From positions 188,501 through 252,500 of the forward strand of contig NZ_GL833116.1 in the NCBI RefSeq assembly GCF_000185145.2: DNA of 64,000 bases. Reading direction: 5' to 3'. The position numbers and the translations under genes were made by a program. This DNA comes from Hoylesella oralis ATCC 33269. Lineage in GTDB: Bacteria; Bacteroidota; Bacteroidia; Bacteroidales; Bacteroidaceae. The notes under the pieces were generated by a model. It did no database searches. It was not told the origin of the DNA and saw only the letters and a program-made list of their open reading frames with translations. Shown one piece after another: positions 19,062 through 27,695 of the stretch; the stretch's first letter is position 1, and every line of letters starts with the position of its first letter.

Positions 19062-20005
19062 TATTGTTTTGTTTTAATTGTATATAAAGCAGATTCGATT
19101 TGTCTTAATAGATTTCGCTTCTTGGTTTCGGGGGCGAAGACGAATGCCTCGGCAATGTATGTAGCGCCGTTGCTGCGTATAACGCGGCTGACAAACGGAC
19201 CTCCCATGGCATCACCGTGCATCTCCCACAGTCCTTTTATAAGTATGCTGCCGTTAGAATGGGTTCCCGACTGCGATATATAGCACGAACGGGGCACGGT
19301 AGTCATATACATATCATCGGTTTCTCCCTTGATATTCGCCCGCATTACACTATCTCTGACGGCGATGAAGTTACGGTCTGCCGTGCCTTCCAGCCTGTAG
19401 ATGCAGAGATTTTGCATACCGTTTGCGGTGTTATTCGACAGCCATATGAAGTCTTTTCCCTGCTTGGAAGCCTGCATGTAGGCAGGTATAAGCATGTTGA
19501 TGCCGAAGAGTTGTCTTATTTTTTCCTCGGCCTTCGGGTTATGTTTGACTTTTAAAACTGCGATGTGTGCCCCCATTTCGAAGGCTGTCAGCTGTGTGTT
19601 CAGCCGCTCTGCATTCTTTGCAGCGAAGATTTTCAGTGCATCTGCGGTCGGTACACCGATATAAGTAATGAGCTGGGGATGGGCATAAACGTCTTTTTCC
19701 TGCCTGATTTGCGCAGACGGATAGCGCAAACTGTCTATACGAACGATAACGATATTGCGCGAAAGTCGCCATGTAGCGTTGAAACTCTGTTCGTTTATTT
19801 CGGATACATCGAACGACGGTTCGGGCTGGGGCAGCCCTTTAACTTCCTTGGATAGTACGGCAAAAAGCGTACTATCTACATCTCCTACGGCCAAGACACT
19901 ATACGGATGCCCGCCGGATGCCGGCTTTAACGAAAGATTACCGCTGCATGAAGCGAGCAACAGCAAGGCTGTAATTACGCAAAACGCGGCTTTAGTTTTT
20001 TTCAT
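19061..20005 (-). CDS. DUF4837-family lipoprotein
   Basis: About 314 residues from ATG at 20005 (MKKTKAAFCVITALLLLASC); ATG at 20011 is an alternative. A lipobox LLASC shows export and lipid anchoring. The body fits the Bacteroidetes DUF4837 family (YSVLAVGDVDSTLFAVLSKE, ATWRLSRNIVIVRID, GLWEMHGDAMGGPFVSR). Function unknown. It overlaps the end of rlmN by 14 bases and the start of pdxA by one base, so it sits inside the same operon. Confidence 0.85.
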   Translation of the reverse strand: MKKTKAAFCVITALLLLASCSGNLSLKPASGGHPYSVLAVGDVDSTLFAVLSKEVKGLPQPEPSFDVSEINEQSFNATWRLSRNIVIVRIDSLRYPSAQIRQEKDVYAHPQLITYIGVPTADALKIFAAKNAERLNTQLTAFEMGAHIAVLKVKHNPKAEEKIRQLFGINMLIPAYMQASKQGKDFIWLSNNTANGMQNLCIYRLEGTADRNFIAVRDSVMRANIKGETDDMYMTTVPRSCYISQSGTHSNGSILIKGLWEMHGDAMGGPFVSRVIRSNGATYIAEAFVFAPETKKRNLLRQIESALYTIKTKQ

Positions 20006-21032
20006 CTGCATGCTTTTTGGCCGTAGAAAGTAGTCCGCACGCTGCAAAGATATCCTCTCCGCGGCTGGCTCTTATCGTGGTGAAGAGACCGTGGGCAGTG
20101 AGATAATCGCGGAAGGCCTCCATTGTTCTGTCGTCGGCCCCACGGAGCGGCACGTTCGGAATTTGGTGGAAACGGATGAGATTGATACGACAATCGAGCC
20201 CTTTCAGTAGCTTTACGATTTCTTTAGCATGCGTCTGTGTATCGTTGATGCCCCCGAAAACGATGTATTCGAATGATAATCGGCGTTGATGAGAGAAGTC
20301 ATAATTGCGCAAGAGGTCTACGATTTCTCGGATAGGCATGCCACCCTCTGCCGGCATAAGGCCAGCACGCTGCTCATGAATGGGGGAATGAAGGCTGATA
20401 GCCACATGGCAATCGCTCTCTTCGAGGAACCTCTTGAGCTTGTTTCTTACACCTACGCTGCTCACAGTGATACGTTTCGGGCTCCACGCATAGGCATAAT
20501 CGGCGGTTAATATATTGGTGGCACGGAGCACATTCTCTAAGTTATCCATGGGTTCTCCTTGCCCCATGAACACAATGTTGGTAAGTTTATCGCGTTCGGG
20601 TAGTGCATATATCTGGTTTAGAATGTCTGTTGCGGTGAGGTTCCCCTCATATCCTTGCTTGCCGGTTTGGCAAAATAAGCAGTTCATTTTGCAACCTACC
20701 TGCGACGAAACGCACAGTGTGGCGCGCTCTTCGTCGGGTATATAAACGGTTTCCACGTACTTTCCCTGCTCTGTAGGGAACAGATATTTGATCGTTCCGT
20801 CATTGGAATGTTGCTCGTCTATAGGAGATGCGCAGCCAACAGTATATGCCTTTTTCAGCTTTTCGCGGTTACTTTTCGAGATATTCGTCATGTCGTCGAT
20901 GCTTGCAACGTGCTGCCGATAGAGCCATTTAGCCATCTGACCGCCGGTAAATGCGGGCATTTCGAGCTCTTTAGCAACGGTTTTCAGTTCGCTAAGCGTC
21001 ATGCCTAATAGTGGTATCTTGCTGTTTTGCAT
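19992..21032 (-). CDS. rlmN: Dual-specificity 23S rRNA/tRNA adenine-C2 methyltransferase RlmN
   Basis: 346 residues. A radical SAM enzyme that methylates A2503 of 23S rRNA and A37 of some tRNAs. The radical SAM cluster is CKMNCLFC near residue 113, preceded by the family segment TLCVSSQVG. Later conserved parts are VFMGQGEPMDNL, ISLHSPIHEQRAGLMP and the C-terminal cysteine in the RASRGEDIFAACGLL region. It is first in the operon; TAACTTTG on the minus strand at 21056-21063 is its likely -7 box. Confidence 0.95.
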   Translation of the reverse strand: MQNSKIPLLGMTLSELKTVAKELEMPAFTGGQMAKWLYRQHVASIDDMTNISKSNREKLKKAYTVGCASPIDEQHSNDGTIKYLFPTEQGKYVETVYIPDEERATLCVSSQVGCKMNCLFCQTGKQGYEGNLTATDILNQIYALPERDKLTNIVFMGQGEPMDNLENVLRATNILTADYAYAWSPKRITVSSVGVRNKLKRFLEESDCHVAISLHSPIHEQRAGLMPAEGGMPIREIVDLLRNYDFSHQRRLSFEYIVFGGINDTQTHAKEIVKLLKGLDCRINLIRFHQIPNVPLRGADDRTMEAFRDYLTAHGLFTTIRASRGEDIFAACGLLSTAKKHADEKN

Positions 21033-21106
21033 TACTATTCTACGTATTCAAAGGGCAAAGTTAGTGAAAAAATGGCTAATAGGGCATATTTTCGGACATT
21101 TTGTAT

Positions 21107-21114
21107 TATATTTG
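21107..21114 (+). promoter_or_regulatory. -7 box for the SpoIID-like gene
   Basis: TATATTTG on the plus strand about 100 bases before the start at 21212; the divergent rlmN -7 box lies at 21056-21063. Confidence 0.4.
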
Positions 21115-21211
21115 TACCGTAGATAGAGCATGTGTCTAACCGAAGTAGATAGTAGCTGTATCGTAATTAAAAGTACCGAATAATAAGAACTTTTGTAACT
21201 GACAAGCAAAT

Positions 21212-22525
21212 ATGAAGAACCAAAAAGAACCCGAAGTTGCGGTAGGTATCGTGAGCGGAAAGCAGATACGGTTTACATTGAACGGGCCTTATGCGGTCCA
21301 AGGCACTGAATTTACGGGTGCCCAAAGCGTGGAAATATCGGGAGAAAAGATATTGTGGAATGGCAATATGTACGATGAATTGCTGTTTGAACCGCTTGTG
21401 CCGGATGCCTCGTTTTCGCTGTCTGACGTGACTATAGGTGTGAACTTTCATTGGGAACGTAAGGAAACACAGACCTTTCTCGGTACGTTAAGGTTGATTA
21501 TAGATGGCGGAAAAGTGCTCGCCATTAACCGCCTGCCGGTGGAAAAGTACTTGGAGAGTGTTATTTCGAGCGAGATGAGCGCCACCTCTTCGCTCGAACT
21601 ATTGAAAGCACATGCCGTTATTTCGCGCAGTTGGCTGCTTGCACAAATGGATAAGAGCAGAAAAACAAAAGGGGAGAAACCTGCGTTTGTATGCAATGAG
21701 AACGAAATACTTAAATGGTACGACCGTGAAGATCATGACTTGTTCGATGTGTGTGCCGATGATCATTGCCAGCGCTATCAGGGCATAACCAAAGAAACGA
21801 GCCCCCATGTGGCACAGGCTGTGGGAGCGACACGCGGCAAAATACTGGCCGACAGTATGGGTGAAATTTGCGATGCACGCTTCAGTAAGTGCTGCGGAGG
21901 TGCGGTGGAAGAGTTTCAATACTGTTGGGAAGATGCGCCGAAGAGCTATCTTAAGGCTCTCGTAGATGCAGAACATGGCGAACTTCCCGACCTGACGGTT
22001 GAAGCAAATGCACAGGAATGGATTCGCAGAAGTCCCGAGGCGTTTTGCAATACAGACGATAAACGGGTGCTCTCGCAGGTGCTTAACGACTATGATCAGG
22101 AAACCTCGGACTTTTATCGGTGGCACGTAGCCTACACGCAGGAACAATTGAGCACCCTCGTAGCTAAAAAGTTAGGTATCGATTTTGGCGAAATAATCGA
22201 TTTAGTTCCTATGGAAAGAGGTAAAAGCGGGCGTCTTTGTAAACTGAAGATTATAGGAACGAAGCGCACGCTTGCCATAGGAAAGGAGTTGGAAATACGG
22301 CGTGCATTGAGCGAAAACCACCTTTACAGCTCGGCTTTTGTGGTAGATAAATACGACTATAGAGACGGTATTCCGCAACAATTCGAACTGACCGGCGCCG
22401 GTTGGGGGCACGGAGTAGGCCTCTGCCAGATAGGGGCAGCCGTGATGGGAGAGAGAGGATACGGGTACGACCACATATTGTTGCACTATTATCCGGGTGC
22501 CGAAATTAAGCAAATATATAGGTAA
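21212..22525 (+). CDS. SpoIID/LytB domain protein (putative peptidoglycan lytic enzyme)
   Basis: 437 residues. SpoIID-type core: LPVEKYLESVISSEMSATSS, LKAHAVISRSWLL, then a cysteine-containing insert (DDHCQRYQG, FSKCCGGAVEEFQ) and the C-terminal GAGWGHGVGLCQIGA. SpoIID from Bacillus is a lytic transglycosylase acting on denuded peptidoglycan; LytB is an amidase enhancer. No signal peptide is visible at the chosen start, so location is uncertain. The stop codon touches the start of an AmpG-like permease gene, suggesting a shared role in cell-wall fragment turnover. Confidence 0.85.
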   Translation: MKNQKEPEVAVGIVSGKQIRFTLNGPYAVQGTEFTGAQSVEISGEKILWNGNMYDELLFEPLVPDASFSLSDVTIGVNFHWERKETQTFLGTLRLIIDGGKVLAINRLPVEKYLESVISSEMSATSSLELLKAHAVISRSWLLAQMDKSRKTKGEKPAFVCNENEILKWYDREDHDLFDVCADDHCQRYQGITKETSPHVAQAVGATRGKILADSMGEICDARFSKCCGGAVEEFQYCWEDAPKSYLKALVDAEHGELPDLTVEANAQEWIRRSPEAFCNTDDKRVLSQVLNDYDQETSDFYRWHVAYTQEQLSTLVAKKLGIDFGEIIDLVPMERGKSGRLCKLKIIGTKRTLAIGKELEIRRALSENHLYSSAFVVDKYDYRDGIPQQFELTGAGWGHGVGLCQIGAAVMGERGYGYDHILLHYYPGAEIKQIYR

Positions 22526-23806
22526 ATGAACATAAAAAAGCCTTTGGTATGGGCATCCACGCTGTTTTTTGCAGAAGGAATTCCACATGTTGTGCTCGTT
22601 ACTTTGGCCGTGGTAATGTATTTGCAGCTCGGTATGTCGGACACGCAGATTGCCTTTTATACCGGTTGGCTGTGCTTGCCTTGGGTGTTGAGGCCGCTAT
22701 ACAGACCGTTCATAGAACTATATCAGACAAGAAGGTGGTGGGTGCTTGCCATGCAGATGTTGCTGGGATCGGCGTTAGCCGGCGTTGCTTTTACGCTTAA
22801 CGGCAGTTTCTGGGTGCAAGGAACGATGTTTTTCTTCTTGCTGATGGCCTTCTCGAGTACCACATACGGTATTGCCGCGAACGATTACTGTAGGCTTGAA
22901 ATGGGCGATGAAGACCGTTCGTGGTACGTAGGCATGCGGAATACATTTTATAATATAGCCATTATATTGGGGAAAGGATTGCTTGTACCTGCTGCAGGTA
23001 TACTGCAAGTGCTGTTTCGCAATCAGAAAATTTATACATGGAGCCTTATCTTTTTCGGACTGGCCGGTATTTTTATCGCCTTTTGGCTTTATCACGGACT
23101 TGTTTTGCCCCGGCAAACGTTGGCGGAAAAACATAGTGCCAAGGTTATAAGAAATGGTATGCATGATGCGTGTTTTGCTTTTCGGCACAGTTATTCCGTA
23201 AAAGAACTGACGGTGTTTTTGCTGTTTTTGTTTTTTTTCTGCCTGCCCGAAGGCATGTTGTTTAAGATGTCAGACACGTTTTTGTTACGCCCGGGTTCTG
23301 CCGGAGGGCTCGGATTGTCGCCACAGGAGTATGGTTTGGCAAGCGGAACCGTGGGAGTTATCGGGCTTATAACGGGCGGTATTGTGGGTAGAATGCTCAT
23401 CCGAAGAAACGGTTTGCAGCGTTGGCTTTGGCTAACGGCATGTGCTGTTACGCTGCCCAAAGCAGTTTATGTTTATTTGAGTTATGCTCTGCCCGAGAAT
23501 GTATGGCTTGTTAGCGCTTGTATATATGCCGAACAGTTTGGCTGCGGCTTCGGTTATGCAGCGTTTACGGCATGTATATCGCACATGGATAGAGGTGTTG
23601 GCGGCAAATATTGTCGCGATATTTGTAAGAGTATAGGCTATTTGGGGCTGATGATATGCGGTATGATGTCGGGATATGTTAAGGATATGCTCGGTTTTCG
23701 TCGATTTTTCATCGTTATTTTGATGCTTTGTGCGGTTACTTTTGCGATGATGTGGCTGATAAAAACAGATATCGATTTCGGTAAAAAAACAGACGAAGGA
23801 CGATAG
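22526..23806 (+). CDS. AmpG-like MFS transporter (putative muropeptide permease)
   Basis: 426 residues, about 12 membrane helices. The start MNIKKPLVWASTLFFAEGIPH and the GLSPQEYGLASGTVGVIG segment resemble AmpG-type permeases, which import anhydro-muropeptides. It is translationally adjacent (no gap) to the SpoIID/LytB gene, which could generate such fragments. Substrate is inferred from family and context only. Confidence 0.8.
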   Translation: MNIKKPLVWASTLFFAEGIPHVVLVTLAVVMYLQLGMSDTQIAFYTGWLCLPWVLRPLYRPFIELYQTRRWWVLAMQMLLGSALAGVAFTLNGSFWVQGTMFFFLLMAFSSTTYGIAANDYCRLEMGDEDRSWYVGMRNTFYNIAIILGKGLLVPAAGILQVLFRNQKIYTWSLIFFGLAGIFIAFWLYHGLVLPRQTLAEKHSAKVIRNGMHDACFAFRHSYSVKELTVFLLFLFFFCLPEGMLFKMSDTFLLRPGSAGGLGLSPQEYGLASGTVGVIGLITGGIVGRMLIRRNGLQRWLWLTACAVTLPKAVYVYLSYALPENVWLVSACIYAEQFGCGFGYAAFTACISHMDRGVGGKYCRDICKSIGYLGLMICGMMSGYVKDMLGFRRFFIVILMLCAVTFAMMWLIKTDIDFGKKTDEGR

Positions 23807-24022
23807 GAGCATGCTTTATGGGGGATGGATATGCCATGTAACGCCGTTATATGGGCTTTGTAATATTTTTAGATGTAGCTTTTGTTTTTAATAGTCGGAG
23901 TAAATTGTGTGGTTTTAATGAGAAAATAGGGTGGAAAAGCTGATGCCCTATCGGTTGTAAGCGGTATGGTTTACGATGGTATTTTGTACTAAAAATTCAT
24001 ATAGAAGAATTGCCTGTTTTTG

Positions 24023-24472
24023 TTAAATATTTTTATAATCGGGAATGTCCGCTAAAAAATGATACTGTTGAGTATCGTAATCCATCTTACAGCAATAGTG
24101 TTGAAGCCCGTTGCTTACGATCAGATAGTCTACATGAAGTAGCATATTGTAGACCGATATCTGGTTGAAAACTTTCTGAGACAGCTGTATAGAGGGCGCT
24201 TTATATTCGATGATCATGCGTGGATGCAGGTTCTTGTCGTAGAGAACGCTATCGGCACGAAGTTGTTTTGTACCGACTTTCAGTTGTAGTTCGTTGGCCA
24301 AAAGGACAGGGGGATAACCCTTATGCTCGATGAGAAAATGAATAAAATGCTGTCGAACCCATTCTTCCGGAGTCAGGGCTACGTATTTTCTGCGCAAGAC
24401 ATCGAAGATGGTCGGCCGCTCCTGTGTACCTGACAATTTAATTTGGAAACTCGGTAGGTTTAATGGAATCAT
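24023..24472 (-). CDS. Stand-alone type I restriction enzyme R N-terminal-like protein (HSDR_N_2)
   Basis: 149 residues from ATG at 24472 (MIPLNLPSFQIKL). The start was chosen because upstream codons lie inside a promoter palindrome. The PD-(D/E)XK-like core is visible: LQLKVGTKQLRADSVLYD followed by MIIEYKAPS. Such short proteins are common in Bacteroidetes without a restriction system nearby; there is no methylase or specificity gene in this window. Nuclease activity is possible but unproven. Confidence 0.8.
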   Translation of the reverse strand: MIPLNLPSFQIKLSGTQERPTIFDVLRRKYVALTPEEWVRQHFIHFLIEHKGYPPVLLANELQLKVGTKQLRADSVLYDKNLHPRMIIEYKAPSIQLSQKVFNQISVYNMLLHVDYLIVSNGLQHYCCKMDYDTQQYHFLADIPDYKNI

Positions 24473-24513
24473 TTTATTATCTTTGCAATCAATTGCAAAG
24501 ATAATAAAATGAT
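24468..24513. promoter_or_regulatory. 46-bp palindrome with two mirror-image promoters
   Basis: Arms of 22 bases (24468-24489 and 24492-24513) are exact reverse complements around a CA centre. Each arm carries a TATCTTTG -7 box: plus strand 24478-24485 toward holA, minus strand 24503-24496 toward the HSDR_N_2 gene. Predicted start points fall at the dyad centre. The minus gene's start codon (24472-24470) lies inside the left arm. Confidence 0.75.
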
Positions 24514-24580
24514 AAGAGATTAGGGATATGAAGCAGATTATTTTCATCATACATTGCCTAATCGGAAATCACGAATGGTT

Positions 24581-25609
24581 ATGACAGAAAAGAAAACTGG
24601 CGCAACTTTTGAAAATATCATGCGGGATTTGAAAGCTCGTAAGTTTTCACCTATTTATATATTAATGGGGGAAGAGGCTTATTTTATCGATAAAATCTCT
24701 GATTATATCGCCGAAAATGTGCTGCAACCCGAGGAACGTGATTTTAATCAGAATATTGTTTTCGGCTCTGATGTGAATGCTGCACAGGTCGCAGATTTGG
24801 CAAAAGGCTATCCTATGATGTCGGAGTATCGGGTGGTGATAGTGAAAGAAGCTCAGAATATCAGGGCTGCCGAACCGCTTGAAAAGTATCTTGAAAAACC
24901 GGTTATGTCGACTATTCTTGTTCTTTGTCATAAAAACGGGAGTATCGATCGCCGCAAAAAATTGGTATCGAAAGCCGAAGTTGCCGGTGTAGTTTTTGAA
25001 AGTAAGAAGAAAAGAGATTATGAATTGCCCGGATTTATAGAAGGATATCTTCTCAAACATAAGGTTGCTATCGATAATAAGTCGGCTTCTATGATTGCCG
25101 ATCATATCGGTTCAGACCTTGGCAGACTAACTTCTGAACTTGATAAGCTCCAGATTTCGCTGCCGGAGAATGATAGAAGAGTGACTCCGGAAATTGTGGA
25201 AGAGCGAATTGGAGTAAGCAAAGACTTCAATGCGTTCGAACTGAGAAATGCGATAGTAAATAGAGATATTTTTAAAGCAAACCAGATTATCAATTATTTT
25301 GACAGAAATCCTAAGGCTGGTTCAATATTCGCTTTCCTCCCTTTGCTCTTTAATTATTTCCAAAATCTTATGCTCTCTTATTACGCTCCTAACCGTAACA
25401 ACGAAAACTCTGTTGCACAGTTTTTAGATTTAAGATCGGTATGGGCGGTAAAAGATTATATGGTGGGAATGAGGAATTATACCGGAATGAAAACAATGCA
25501 GATAATTTCTAAGTTTAGAGAAATTGATGCCAAAAGTAAGGGAATAGATAACCCAAATACATCGTCTGGGGAGCTTATGAAAGAACTTATATTCTTTATT
25601 TTGCACTAA
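24581..25609 (+). CDS. holA: DNA polymerase III delta subunit
   Basis: About 342 residues from ATG at 24581 (MTEKKTGATFENIMRDLKAR); ATGs at 24554 and 24575 are alternatives. The clamp-loader subunit opens the sliding clamp during replication. Family pattern: SPIYILMGEEAYFIDKISDYI near the N-terminus, LEKPVMSTILVLCHKNG, SELDKLQISLP, EERIGVSKDFNAFELRNAI and a helical collar domain at the C-terminus. Confidence 0.92.
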   Translation: MTEKKTGATFENIMRDLKARKFSPIYILMGEEAYFIDKISDYIAENVLQPEERDFNQNIVFGSDVNAAQVADLAKGYPMMSEYRVVIVKEAQNIRAAEPLEKYLEKPVMSTILVLCHKNGSIDRRKKLVSKAEVAGVVFESKKKRDYELPGFIEGYLLKHKVAIDNKSASMIADHIGSDLGRLTSELDKLQISLPENDRRVTPEIVEERIGVSKDFNAFELRNAIVNRDIFKANQIINYFDRNPKAGSIFAFLPLLFNYFQNLMLSYYAPNRNNENSVAQFLDLRSVWAVKDYMVGMRNYTGMKTMQIISKFREIDAKSKGIDNPNTSSGELMKELIFFILH

Positions 25610-26387
25610 AATATACTGTTTTTAGTGCTGTTTTTTGCTAAATCCATCATTTTTTTAATCCTCTTTTTAGGCTATAAAAGTCCTTTATTTCGGGACTTTA
25701 CCACATTTTTACCCCCTTCAAAACTCGCGTATTTTCAACAGATAGGGCAGTCGTTCGGAAATTCTTTAGAAATGAAGAAAAACACCTGTTATACCTATCG
25801 ACAATTCATAATTAGGACATTTTAAATATTTCATATTGTAAATTTTAATATGTGAAATAGATAGCAGATGTACATCGTCAAATTATTGATGTGTTTTAAT
25901 ATGTGTATGTGTAATAATTTACACTCTTGTTTTTGCATGTTTGTAAATGTAGATATGCAGCGTGATGCTTGTAAATGCATAAAAATACTGCTCTAAATAT
26001 AATATATAAAATATTGATTTCCAGTACATTAATATTATTTTCATAATGATTTTATTAATAATGAATAATTATTTTGCCTGTAAAGGCATATATGTGGCTG
26101 CTAAAGATAGATTATATGTATAATTAACTGTAAATACCCCAATATTTTATTCATTTCCTTTAAATAAAGGAATTACGATGTTTTACCACTGTACATTTAC
26201 ATTTACATTCTTATAATATTCTTAAATGCCACCTTTGTTTTATGTTTGTGATATTTACGTTTGCGCTTTTAATTATTTCAAAATTAAATAGTATTTATAA
26301 ATGTTGCGCATGTCGTTTTTTTGTTTTACCTTTGTAAAATCGATGGAAATATGATATTTTACCTAAATATGACTACGATTTGGACGT
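25610..26387. other. AT-rich gene-free region with repeated TGTAAAT motifs
   Basis: 778 bases with no credible gene. Seven copies of TGTAAAT (or its complement ATTTACA) lie within 25837-26207: at 25837, 25942, 25970 and 26129 on the plus strand, and at 25917, 26195 and 26201 on the minus strand. A TACCTTTG -7 box sits at the right end. It could be an operator array for the XRE gene or an origin-like region. Confidence 0.5.
26303..26339 (+). promoter_or_regulatory. Promoter with overlapping operator-like palindrome before the XRE gene
   Basis: GTTG (26303-26306), 20 bases, TACCTTTG (26327-26334). The -7 box lies inside the palindrome TTTTAC-CTTT-GTAAAA (26324-26339); another TTTTAC occurs at 26357. 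The layout suits autoregulation. Confidence 0.5.
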
Positions 26388-26825
26388 ATGAAAGATAGAA
26401 TTAGACAGTTGATGATTAATCAACACATGACTCAACAGAGCTTTGCCGATATGTTAGGAATCTCTCCAGCATCTCTTAGCGGAATATTTACAGGTAGAAC
26501 AAATCCGACATTAAATCATGTTGATGCCATTAAGAAGAAGTTCCCGAGTATCAATCTGGATTGGTTACTTTATGGACATGGTGCAATGTTCGCAGACGAT
26601 AAGACCTTGGAGGAAACTGAAACTGTAGATTCAAATGCGGCGGAGCCTATGATCGATTTTGATACCCACTCTGCCCTTTCGTCATCTGCGCCCGATGTTC
26701 AGGCTCAAAAAATATCGAATAATGTCGAAAAAACTATTGTGAAATATCTTGACAAACCACAAAGAAAGATTACAGAGATAAGGGTTTTCTACGATGATCA
26801 GACTTGGGAGACGTTCAAGCCCTAA
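26388..26825 (+). CDS. XRE-family transcriptional regulator
   Basis: 145 residues. The N-terminal 60 or so form a helix-turn-helix of the lambda-repressor type (MTQQSFADMLGISPASLSGI, then NPTLNHVDAIKKKFPSINLDWLLYG). A variable acidic linker leads to a conserved C-terminus (KPQRKITEIRVFYDDQTWETF) that is shared by many Bacteroidetes proteins of this type. The target is unknown; the palindromic promoter and motif cluster in front suggest autoregulation. Confidence 0.85.
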   Translation: MKDRIRQLMINQHMTQQSFADMLGISPASLSGIFTGRTNPTLNHVDAIKKKFPSINLDWLLYGHGAMFADDKTLEETETVDSNAAEPMIDFDTHSALSSSAPDVQAQKISNNVEKTIVKYLDKPQRKITEIRVFYDDQTWETFKP

Positions 26826-26882
26826 AAACTGTCTTCTAATTAAATAATGTATTAGGCAGATACATATTATATTATCTTTTTG

Positions 26883-26890
26883 TATCTTTG
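26883..26890 (+). promoter_or_regulatory. -7 box for pyrK-pyrD
   Basis: TATCTTTG 26 bases before the pyrK start at 26916. It supports that start over the upstream ATG at 26880, which would precede the promoter. Confidence 0.6.
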
Positions 26891-26915
26891 TAAAGTAATT
26901 TATTCACGAACAAAG

Positions 26916-27695
26916 ATGAAGAAGTATTGTATTGACCTTTTAGTCAATTCTGTTGAGGCTTTAAGCAAGCTACATTTCCTTATACGTCTTACAGACTCAA
27001 CGCCTCTTCCTGATATGTTGCCGGGACAATTCGTTGAAGTGAAGGTGGAAAATTCGCCGAAAACCTTTCTCAGGCGTCCTATTTCTATTAATTATGTGGA
27101 CAAGGAGCATAATGAATTGTGGCTGCTTGTGGCTGCTATCGGCGACGGAACCCGTGCTTTATCGAGATTGCAGCGGGGAGATAAACTCAATTGTATGCTT
27201 CCTTTGGGGAATGGTTTTACCTTACCAAAGGACAAGAAAGACCGTTTTTTGCTTGTAGGAGGTGGTGTCGGCATCGCCCCGTTGCTCTTTTTAGGCAAAA
27301 AGATCAAAGAAATAGGAGGCACACCTACTTTTCTTTTAGGAGCAAGAACGGCAGAAGGACTCATCGAACTCGACCATTTTAAGGCGTTAGGCAGCCTGTA
27401 TTTGACCACCGAAGACGGATCTGCCGGCGATAAAGGCTTTGTTACCGACCATTCTATCTTGCGAACAAGCCGCTTCGACCATATTGCTACCTGCGGTCCA
27501 AAGCCGATGATGACGGCTATAGCACGCTTTGCAAAGGAACAGGGCATAGATTGTGAAGTGTCGTTAGAGAATAAAATGGCCTGTGGAATAGGTGCCTGCC
27601 TGTGCTGTGTGGAAAAGACGACAGACGAAGGCAATATATGTGTGTGTAAAGAAGGCCCAGTGTTAAACATTAAGAAGTTATTATGGCAGCTCTAA
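26916..27695 (+). CDS. pyrK: Dihydroorotate dehydrogenase electron transfer subunit
   Basis: 259 residues from ATG at 26916 ([16 protein letters not shown]). The FAD part carries FLRRPISIN, the NAD part [15 protein letters not shown], and the C-terminus the [2Fe-2S] cysteines ([12 protein letters not shown]). It passes electrons from PyrD to NAD+. It overlaps pyrD by 13 bases, as expected for coupled translation of a PyrDB2-K2 type enzyme. Confidence 0.95.
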   Translation: MKKYCIDLLVNSVEALSKLHFLIRLTDSTPLPDMLPGQFVEVKVENSPKTFLRRPISINYVDKEHNELWLLVAAIGDGTRALSRLQRGDKLNCMLPLGNGFTLPKDKKDRFLLVGGGVGIAPLLFLGKKIKEIGGTPTFLLGARTAEGLIELDHFKALGSLYLTTEDGSAGDKGFVTDHSILRTSRFDHIATCGPKPMMTAIARFAKEQGIDCEVSLENKMACGIGACLCCVEKTTDEGNICVCKEGPVLNIKKLLWQL

